Below, piece after piece: positions 45,701-55,200 of a stretch of 64,000 nucleotides of DNA. The stretch is from the NCBI GenBank assembly GCA_014281115.1, contig JACONQ010000015.1, positions 2,170,001 through 2,234,000 of the forward strand, in the 5' to 3' direction. Source of the DNA: Laburnicola sp. R22_1 (lineage: Eukaryota; Ascomycota; Dothideomycetes; Pleosporales; Didymosphaeriaceae). Position 1 is the stretch's first letter; every line of letters begins with the position of its first letter. A model generated the notes under the pieces. That model saw only the letters and a list, made by a program, of their open reading frames with translations, had not been told where the DNA came from and made no database searches. Position numbers and translations under genes: made by a program.

Positions 45701-47450
45701 CTGCACTAGGTACTTAAGAGTACTAGGGCCTAGATGCCCTAGTTGCTTATGCTATCGCAGTGCGTCTGCCTTTTGCGGGAATCTCTTGGTGCGTGAGGTA
45801 ATTCTGTGGGTGTGGAAGATTGCCTATTCTATTAGTTTTGGTTAGTATTCTAGAACCTATTAGTTGTAGAACTCTTGCAGCTTAGCAATAACTATATTGT
45901 CTGCTCGCTTTAGGCTTATAGGTTCTAATTTGGTATCCTACTATAGTCCTTAACGCTATAGTATCCTAAAAGATACTAGGTTGCATAGAAGGTCTGAGTA
46001 ATAGGCTATATTGTTAAGACGTAGTATTCACTATTTAGCTGGGCTCTTTAGTTTAAGGTAAACTATACTATATTCTTTAACCTATATTTGTGTATTTCTA
46101 GCCTATATAAAGTCTCTAGGCGATAGAGGGCGAAATGAGACAAATTAATTAAGGTTGTTCGCGATGTGGCAGGTGGTGCCTAAATTAAGAATCAAGGAGT
46201 ATTATAGTGGGTAGCTTGTAGAATTGGATTAATATAATGCCGCATTGAAGCTGGCTTAGATAGTAGAAATTTTCTGTCTATTTAGTTAATTATTATTAAT
46301 CTTAGGAGTAGGGGTATGTGAGTTCTTAATTTGTGGGGTTTGAGACCTTAGTCTCTTTACCTTCCTTATCTCCTCTTATAGATCTAAATTATTTCTAATC
46401 CTATATTGTACTATGTCTATAAAGCCAAGTTGTGGCCTAAACCACTTTAGTGTATATTTTAGATATGCGTAGAAGTAGTCTTTTAGACTATGCCTTTGTT
46501 TATAAGTAGGGCATTTTTTGCCTTTAATTACTATTGTATCCTCTATTAAGGACTGCTTAGATATAGTACTTTGACTAAAGGATTGTTTTTATTAAGGTCT
46601 CCCCTGTCTATGTTAGTTATTTGTGAAAGATGGCGCGTCTTTAGTAGTGTAAGAGGCGTCCCTATTAGTGCCTGGGGTGGATACACTACTAGCAGCAAGA
46701 GATGGCTTACTAGTAGTAAAGACGCCCCTATGCTATTTGCCCTTAATTAGGTAAAGTATTACTATATATTCTTAAAAGCGTTTTATTATCTTCTTCCTTA
46801 TTATATCTGTGTCTTAGCGTCTAGTTTCTTAAAAGGACACGCCCTAGGTAGGGGCAGCCTTTATAATTATAGTTAGGAAGTCCTTTATAGTATTATGAAT
46901 TAATTATACTTTAGCGATATTATTTATCTCTGCTTCTATAGCTGCCTAATTATACTTAGTTAGCTAGGTATCCTAGTTTAAGGGTTGTTTTATCGGCTTA
47001 AGAGCCTGTAGGTATCGCGCTTTCGCCCTATCCTGCTTATCTTCCTTATTAACGCCTACTATCTGCGTTAGAGATTTAATCTATTGCTAGATCTACTCTT
47101 TAGGCTTGCAGTAGTTATGTTGCAGGTGTTATAATATAGTTAATTAGATATAGATAACTACTTTCTTAAGACTTATTCTCTCCTCTTAGTATTTCTTATC
47201 CTTAATCTTATAGTCCTTAAGCTGTATCTTATAGAACTTAATGTCCTCCTTATATGCCTTAAGGCCTAAATTTAATAGCTCTAATGGGCGTATTGGAGGG
47301 TTTTGTTAATTGTTGTTATTTACGCGGATAATTGGCTGGTAACTCGCTATTTCTAGCGGCGACGGCGGTGTCGGCTTTTCGCGTGGAAGTTTGGCTCCAT
47401 CTAGATTAATAATGGGCCATATATTCATTGGCTCGCATCGCGCTTTTAGC
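42780..47450 (-). pseudogene. copia-1 gag-pol polyprotein, RIP-degraded
   Basis: Boundaries approximate. RNase H region near 43,180-43,400 (FADNTLD, TTSTTKAELLALS); reverse transcriptase at 43,769-43,996 (LKLNKALYRLW, PLLWQREFTLTLRDLG, GVIIFFYVDNIIIAY, where YVDN at 43805-43816 stands for YVDD); integrase and gag to the right (44-47.4 kb). Numerous stops from Gln/Trp codons. A plus-strand 69-codon frame at 45636-45845 is antisense noise. Confidence 0.83.
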
Positions 47451-47565
47451 TGCAGCAGCTATGGTGTATAGTTGGTGTAATTAGTTAACACGATTGTTGA
47501 GTCGCGGAGTGTTAATAGCGACATTGTCTTTTCTTAGGGTCGATTAAGGTAGTAAGACTCTTAAT

Positions 47566-47728
47566 TATTAGATTTGAGCACTATTTAAGCTCATTAAGAT
47601 GAGGAGTCTAATAGATAAATTGGATAAATAGTTATATTGTGTGTTCTGTGACTTGTTGGCTCCAGGTCTAATTTAGAGAGTAGAGCCGACCACGTGCCCT
47701 CGTTTAGTAACACGGCTCTAATCTGACA
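47566..47728 (-). repeat. copia-1 5' LTR (163 bp)
   Basis: Partner of 42571-42733. Confidence 0.92.
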
Positions 47729-47922
47729 GGACTATAGTAATTATATTAGAAAAAAGGCGCTTAAGAAAAATAATTTTTATAAACTTAGTATTACTTATTA
47801 TAATAATAGCCTAGAAGATAATAACACTACCTATTATAGTAGTAAATTAGAAGATAAAAAGCCTATCTATTATAATAACCTCTCTAATAATAACTCTAAA
47901 TTTACTAATCTAATTAACCTTA

Positions 47923-48109
47923 GTAGTAGTTTGTTTTCTTTTGCGACTAAGGAATTTCTAATAAAAATTACAATAATAGCAGATATTTCTTTTACTATAT
48001 ACACAGAAAAGCGTTTTAAAGTGTTAATAAAAAGAAATTAGCACACTTACTCTAACTAAAAAAATCCATATGTAAAACTATAGGTAAGGCCACATCGCTA
48101 TACTACGGT
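47923..48109 (-). mobile_element. alpha-family short copy (187 bp) in R1 unit B
   Basis: Perfect 14-bp duplication TCTAATTAACCTTA (47909-47922 and 48110-48123); the empty site is visible in R1 unit A near 29,770. It keeps the alpha 3' end (minus strand ...TTCCTTAGTCGCAAAAGAAAAC) and about 180 bp upstream of it. Confidence 0.9.
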
Positions 48110-49026
48110 TCTAATTAACCTTAAGTCTAACTTCTTATAAAAAGAATACTTAGGTAATAAATTTAATAGTAAACTATCTAATAAAATTTCCTAGAACGCT
48201 AATAATTAGGAGCTACCTCTTAAGTATTAGCTCTTACTCTAATCTACTAGTTACCTAACTTATTCTACCCCTAGGGGCACCTTAAGCTACTAAAATAGGT
48301 AGTCTAGTTTACTACTAGTTAAGTAGTTTCCTAGCTAGCCTACTATGCATAAACACCAATTACTTTTAGTACTCGTATTTTTAGCTATTCTCTTCTTAGC
48401 TAACTTACTACTAATTTAGTAGCTTTTTAACTATTATGTTTATAGGATACCTTTTAGCACCTTTGCCCCTAGCTATCCTCTTTCTAGCTAACTTACTACT
48501 AATTTAGCAGCTTCCTAATTACTATGCATATAGGGCACCTTTTAGTACCCCTATCTTACTACACTAGTAGCTCCTATAGCTTTATAAGCTACTCTATCCT
48601 AATTAAAAACTATATAGTTAGGTTAATATATTTTTTTAAAATACATTTCTATAGTACTAAGAAACCTAATAAAATATAATTGCGCTAGCGCGTAATAAAT
48701 TAACTAGAATTTTTTTTAGCTAACTATATTTTTATATAGTATTAGAGCTAAAGATGCGCTCTATTAGTAAAACACTTAATACTAAGATATAGTTTCTACT
48801 ATACTTTTCTACTAATTTACTAATTTACTCTTAATAATTTTTCTTAATATCTTTACTAAATAGTATCTAAATTAAAAACTAAGACTACTACTAGAACTAT
48901 AGGGGCCTATTACTCCTATTCTAGTCCTCTTTAGCCTAAAAATAGTGCTAGTTATATTAAAAATCCGCTAAAATACCCTATTTTTATATACTTTCCTTTC
49001 TATTTCTAGGCCTTAAAAGGGGGTTA

Positions 49027-49312
49027 TATAATAGTACTTACTAGTCTCCCTACTAAGTATGCCTTATTACCTTTCTTTTATACTTTATTTCCCCTATTTA
49101 CGCCTTTTACCTTTCTAAAGGCGCCTTTTCTGTTAGTGTTAGCGTAGGAGTTAGTATAGGCCTATGCCCTACGCCGCCCTCTATATAAGAAAGGGTCTCC
49201 TACGTCTCTTTCTTATCCACTATCTTAGAATAGTATTAATTTAACTAACTCTTTTAACTATTCTGGCTATCCCTAATAGGTTAGCCCTATAAGGCCGTGC
49301 ACCGCCCTTATA
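49027..49312 (+). repeat. R1 right LTR
   Basis: See the R1 entry. Preceded by the purine tract AAAAGGGGG (about 49,015-49,023) and followed by GTTTT and copia-3 sequence. Confidence 0.78.
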
Positions 49313-49317
49313 GTTTT

Positions 49318-49715
49318 TAACTTTTGTTTTAAAGTCTTTAAAGGCTTTAAATAATTCTAATTTATATCTTAATAGTTAAATTCTAAATTTCTAGTAGCAG
49401 AGACTAGAAAGAATATAATATATTTATAATTATTTTTAGAGAGGGTAATAGACCTATATAAATTAATTACTATTTTATCTAAGTAATTATCTACTTTAGT
49501 AGTAATTTCATTACTATTATTATTTATTAGTTTAGATTTTATACAACTTAAGCAATAAATTTTATAGTTAGTAGGTTTAGTTATACCTAGTATTTTATAT
49601 ATAACGTCTAGATTTTTATGTCTACAATAATTATGATTTTTTTTTACAACTAAGGGGTTTCTAATAGTTTTATTTTAATTAGTAACCTTTTTAGCAAATA
49701 GAATAATATCTATTT
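49318..49715 (-). pseudogene. copia-3 fragment: N-terminal integrase
   Basis: Minus-strand reading: YKILGITKPTNYKIYCLSC, IKSKLINNNSNEITTKV, YLDKIVINLYRSITLS, YIIFFLVSATRNLEF and KAFKDFKTKVKN, i.e. the zinc-binding CEPC part and the start of the copia integrase core. It joins the fragment at 26,759-27,228 when R1 is removed. A ~35-bp piece of an alpha 3' end seems to lie at 49,637-49,672. Confidence 0.8.
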
Positions 49716-49724
49716 TTATTATAT

Positions 49725-50842
49725 GGTCGGCTTGCCGAATACCTTTTTTAACTTATTTTTTTAGTTTAAGGTTAAAGTAGGTTAATATAAAAGGTTATTA
49801 TATACTATGTACAGTATCTAATTCTAATTAAAAACTAATTTTAAACATTACCTAATAATATAATAATAGTTTAAGCCTTAAACTTACTCGCACTTTGTCT
49901 ACACCCTATAAGCTTTCTACTCACATAAGATTTGCTCATACTATGTATAGTCTACCTAGATTATTGCTATTAGCATTATTAACTATCCGCGCTCGCATAC
50001 TACTATAATAGCCAGAAGAATCTCGCAGATCTATATAACACTCTTGCTACACTAGAGCTTATTAATAAAAATCTTATTATCTTTCTTTTACGTTCTCTAC
50101 TAGAGAATTCTATAACTAATAAAGAGCAATTATGCCTACTAGAGTGGGAATTTAATCTTATAGTCCTTTGCAAACTAGATAAGCTATTAACCTAACTAGT
50201 ACACTAGAACTACCTTATGGATAGCTAAGTATACCTATTTCTCGCGCTAAATAAGTATCTAATAAATAGAATAAAACTCTAGCGTAGTTACCTTAAGGGC
50301 AGCGTCGCAAATCTTTAGTGTGTACTCTTTAGTATTAGTAAGTATATTAGCGTTAGATAATTTAGGGTTAATACTTAAGTAAATAATAGGGCGTAAAGTA
50401 ATAGTAGAGATTTTGTTAAGGATAACCTTAATATGGCAATAGAGCAATAGTGTATCTAGTACATGTTACTCTTATACTACTTATAAGAAATAGTACATAC
50501 CTATTAATATATTAACTTGTGTTATTTATAATAATCTAAATAGTAAGTTTGCAATAATTAGAATAATAGAGGAAGAATGGCTTATAGTGTTGCTGCGCTA
50601 AAGTTTTATCCCTCTCCTAAAGTTCTAACTATGGCCTTTTTATAAATTAACTTTGTATATAAGAGCTATGCGCGCTAAGACGGCTAAGCTTACTTAGTAG
50701 TTTAAACGCGCTTTTTTTGTAATTACTACCTTTTTTACGCTCTTTTTAATTACTAAGCAAGGGGCTCTACTTTTTTTATTATATTATTTAAGATAAAAGC
50801 CTTTGTCGTGCTACCCCTAGGTAGTTAGTAGAACGCCACACA
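49725..50842 (+). mobile_element. beta-family element, full length (1118 bp)
   Basis: Duplication TTATTATAT (9 bp; 49716-49724 and 50843-50851). Starts GGTCGGCTTGCCGAATACC, in which CGGC-TT-GCCG can form a small hairpin; ends GTGCTACCCCTAGGTAGTTAG...CGCCACA. Inserted in copia-3 between protease and integrase. Co-linear with 31180-32288. Confidence 0.87.
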
Positions 50843-50851
50843 TTATTATAT

Positions 50852-51600
50852 TATCTATATATATTATATAAACATTATTAATTAGAGTTACTTCTAATAT
50901 TATTTTAGTATTCTTTTTAATTATAGCTTTGTCTTTTATAAAGTTTACTACAAAGTCTTTTTAACTAATTTCTTTACTAAAATAATATTTATATTAAATT
51001 TAGGCAAATAAAGATAGTTATTTAAAACTATCTTAGTATTATTATATATAAAACTCACGATGCTAATAAATTACAAAGTTAAAATATTGTTATTTCCTAT
51101 TATATTTATATAGTTTTTCTAACTAACAAATTTTCTATAAATAGATTTTTGTTAGAGATAATATAAGATAAACCATCTAAATTTAGTATTAGATTAGGGC
51201 TTTTTAACTTAGTAGTTATAAATATCTTAGTAGTTTTCGATCCTTGTTTAGGATTTCTAGAACTAAATTCTAGATTTTAAGTATTTTAATATTCTTTTTC
51301 GTATTAGTTTGTTTTTATTTAAAGTAGTTAATAATACCTTTTTAACTTCTATTAGTTTAGATAACTTAGCTATTTTATCTAATAGCTTTCGATCTAATTA
51401 ATCGAATAGAGATTCGGATTCACAATTTAATAGATTTTTATCTATTTTTTATCCTTTTTAGATTTATAATCGTAATTTATTTTAAACTATTTAGGTTTAT
51501 TTTTAGAATGTAAATACTAAAACTTATTACTAAAGTGGGTATTTATTTTACACTTATTATAAAATCATTTACACTTTATAACTTTATATTATAGTAAATT
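50852..51600 (-). pseudogene. copia-3 fragment: protease / pre-integrase region
   Basis: Minus strand: LDGLSYIISNKNLFIENLL (protease, for a copia DSGATSHMTxxKxLF block), VLYIIILR, PKFNINIILVKKLVKK and ILEVTLINNVY. Upstream (51.3-51.6 kb) is AT-rich gag-like sequence. No LTR of copia-3 was identified. Confidence 0.65.
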
Positions 51601-51875
51601 AGACATACTTAAGATTAAACTTCGCTTTACAATGCAGTCGCATCTTTATCTTATTTAATTTAGCTATAGTTATTAGTTGCGGTAGTGCATAAGATAATAG
51701 CAGGATTAGGCTCTCTTTATATAGGCGATAAGTACCCTAACCTTATTACTACCTATATAGACAAGATAAGTTACTACTTACTAATAGTTCTAAACTATAG
51801 TTAAGTTAATCCTATCTATATACATAATATCCTTATAGAGTACTAAGTAATAAGCGCGTTATTAACTTAGTTACG

Positions 51876-52162
51876 TGTTAAATAGGCTCTACAGCTAGCT
51901 ATACAGACATTAATATCTAATACTCTATACTAGCAAGTGTGGAGAGTGTATAGGATAATTATATAAGAAAAGAAAATAATATAATAGAACTAACTTAGTA
52001 TTAATTGCTTATCTCTAAAGAGGGTGTAGATAGAAAGAAAAAGATCCTGCGATGCATACGCTATAGCACATAGGCATTATATAATCCCTATATAATACTA
52101 TTATATAGCAATATTAAAACCTTAAGATCCTTAGATGCCCTTGCCTATATAGTATATAGACA
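51876..52162 (-). repeat. copia-2 LTR, left (3')
   Basis: Same length as 60107-60393. Keeps the TG terminus; the right copy starts TA. Confidence 0.9.
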
Positions 52163-52299
52163 CTAGCAACTTTTTATTTTTAAGATTACTATTAGTAGTT
52201 CTCCCTTTCTCTATATAAACTATCTACTTACTAATATTTACCTTATCTATTTATTATTCCCCTATTTGTATATCTCCTACTCTAGCTAGTTTACTCTAG

Positions 52300-55200
52300 T
52301 TAATAAAAAGATTCTATTAAGTAACTATTTATTATACTTTACTACTATTTATTAGAGGCGTAATTAGGCTTATTAGTAGTAAAGTAGTAGTCTAGCTAAT
52401 AGCGGTTAAGAGTAAGATTACGTAGTTAATAATAAGATTACAGCAATAATATATTATTTATACAAAGTTCTTTTTACTTAGTTTATTTTTATATAATAAG
52501 TAAACCTATTTATCTTATCTATTTAGGTAGAAATATTAGGCAATTATGTAATATTAGATAAGGGAAGACAAACACTAATAAGGAGTAGAAATTAAGACTC
52601 TAGATAGAAGGGAGAGACATATAAGGTAGGCTTTCCTTTTTTTATTCTTCTCTCTCTTATCCTCTACTTTAAATATCTCTCTATATATATCTCTTCTCTC
52701 TAGCTTTTTTCTCTTTTTATTAAGCTAATCCCCTATTTTATATAATACTAACTTAGTATAAATAATAGCGCTTATACTAGTACGTCTTAACTAGCTAGGC
52801 CTCCCTAGCTTTAATGCTACTATAGTAGCTCTTCTAGACAGAAAAATACGCATTACTCTCCTAACTAGTTCCTAGGCAAACTATATATTTATTTAGGGCA
52901 TTTCTATTAATATAAGTTCCTCTATTCTTTACTTTTTATATAAATACTAACTATAAAAATAGGCTAAAGAGTTGCGTGTCGCATATCTGCCTTTATATAA
53001 TATTAATATTATTCTTATAGCTAGTATAGACCTGCATTTATAGGTTACTAAGCTTATTTAGCGTAAGGGCTATTTTTGCGCGCTCCTTATCTAGTTATAT
53101 AGTATCCTTAGGGGCACTATATACGCTTACTACTATAGTAGTAATTTTGGCCCTAGGCCCTTTACTAAGTGTTGTATAATAGTAAACTTTTAGGCAGGAT
53201 TATATAGTTCTTATATATAGTAGAGCTATAGTGCTAGATGCAATTATCGCACAGAATAGAGCTAAATAGTAGAATAGACACTTTTAAACATTATTTATAA
53301 GTACTAAAATAAAAACTCCTCTCTAAATAAATGTGTGCTATATCTCTTCTCTTTCTATACAAATAATAAATAGGAAAATACGTATTTTTACGTAATATAT
53401 ACGTGTAAAAAGAATTAAATAAATATATTGCGTAAAAGAATAGACAATTAATAAAGAAATAGTACTATATAAAGACTAGAAAGAGCTTATATAGGCGGGC
53501 TTAAGGCAATTTACTAATACTTTAATAGTAATTATTAAGGTGTTGCTAGAGATTAAGAACTCTAGAGTCTAGTTTAGGGCCTTCTTTATATAGGCATTAG
53601 TAGGGTTATCCTTTCTATTAATCTATCTAATCTTAAAAAATCTTCTAGTGCTTATACAATTCGCAGAGTAACATAATATTAATTATAAGGCGCTTCTTAT
53701 TTATAGTTTCTAGTTATATAAGGCAGTTATAAAGAGACTTTAAATCTATATAAATAATTATAAAAATTAGTAACAGACTAAGTATACATATAATTCTCTA
53801 GAGGGTTATACTAATAGTAATAGTATTATTCAAGCCTCCTATTATACTATATAGCTTACTAGTAAGAATACTTCTTATTACTTTCTTATACTTAGTTAAA
53901 TTCTAGTATATAATATTTGTCAAAATATTAAAGTTATTGCTATTATCTATATAATACTTATTACCTAAAGCGATTAGAAATTCTAGCTATAAGCTTAGGT
54001 CCTTATTATTAGCGAATAAGCTATTAGTAAAGATAAATAGCTTTGTATAATAGAAATCTAATAGTATAATAATAAGACTATACTTACTATTATTAATCTG
54101 CTATTAGATTTATATATTTAATACCTTAATATCTTTATATAAGGGTAATATAGTCTAAGTAGTAATAGATAAATTAAATACGACTTCTAGTTAGTATATA
54201 GATATAATATAGACGTCTCTTATACGCTGTTCTATATATCTCTACGCAGTATTCTTATCTTCTAGATTAATTATATAAAGGCCCTTTACTTAGCCTTTTT
54301 ATATAAGAACTATAGTGTTATATATAAGCCGAATTCTTCTACTATTAAACTTAATAGGTTGGTCCTTAATAAGGATAGTCTTATTCTTTGCATAGAAGGC
54401 TACTTTCTTTAGCTCTTATTTTTCTTTTTATATAAAGTTCTTATTAATAATACTAAGAGTAGTATCTATCTAAAGGCTAGTAATCCTAAAGGTGTGCTCT
54501 TCTTTATTAGTAATAAGTAAATATAAGTTATATAATAAAGTCTTTATACTAAGTCTTTCTTCATAGTAGTTATAGTAGGTCTTAAACTAGTAAAGATCTA
54601 ATTTAGCTACACTATAGAGTAGTTATATAATATAGAAGATTATGTCTTATAGAAAGTTTATATATAGTTCCTTAGGTAGTCTAGTATAGAGCGTGTAGTT
54701 TAGTTTATTAGTAGACTAAATACAGGCCTAGATAATATCTTATAGTTTAAAATATATTTTATATATTGCCTAAAGGCTTACTCCTAATATAAGGAGTAGG
54801 CGCTGGCTTATCCTTTCGATAGTAAGTAATTAGGTAAGAATTTTATCCTTCTTCTTATTAGAGTGGCTAGTAAACACAAGGCAGAATTTCTTATATAGTT
54901 AAGTAGTCTTGCCCTTAACTTCTTATATAAGGCGGAGGTTAAAGATTCTACCCTTATACTTAAGTAGGTTAAAGAGAAGAATCTTAAATATGCTATTAGC
55001 AATAAAAGCGTCTATTTCAATATAATCTAACTCTTTAAAAGGTGCTCTAGGTATTGTAATTACACCTTCTATATAGAGCTTTAGAGATAATTTCTAATTA
55101 CTTATCTCTTTTTAGAAAATAAATGCAGCATTTTTTCTTAGGCGGCCTCTTTTCCTCTTCTCTAAAGGATTTCTTTATATAGGGGCGATATTATCTACTT

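Larger units (their letters stand above)
42571..47728 (-). mobile_element. copia-1: Ty1/copia LTR retrotransposon
   Basis: 5158 bp with 163-bp LTRs (42571-42733, 47566-47728) and a perfect GGACT duplication (42566-42570, 47729-47733). LTRs run TGTCAGATTAGAGCC... on the minus strand; a purine tract AAGGGAGTA next to the left LTR on the minus strand gives the orientation. Less AT-rich than its surroundings, so younger. Inserted in R1 unit B. Confidence 0.93.
27234..49312 (+). mobile_element. R1: tandem double LTR element (LTR-int-LTR-int-LTR) with many nested insertions
   Basis: Outer LTRs 27234-27521 and 49027-49312, with GTTTT duplicated outside (27229-27233, 49313-49317); a middle LTR region lies at 40666-41060. 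LTRs run TATAATAGTAC... (TGTAATAGTAC in the 40786 copy) to ...CGCCCTTATA. A purine tract AAAAGGGGG sits just before the middle and right LTRs, so orientation is plus. Internal unit A is 27522-30327 plus 40386-40665; unit B is 41061-42565 plus 47734-49026 (minus the alpha piece 47923-48109). No gag, RT or integrase recognised: probably a non-autonomous large retrotransposon derivative, although RIP limits the search. Confidence 0.72.
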
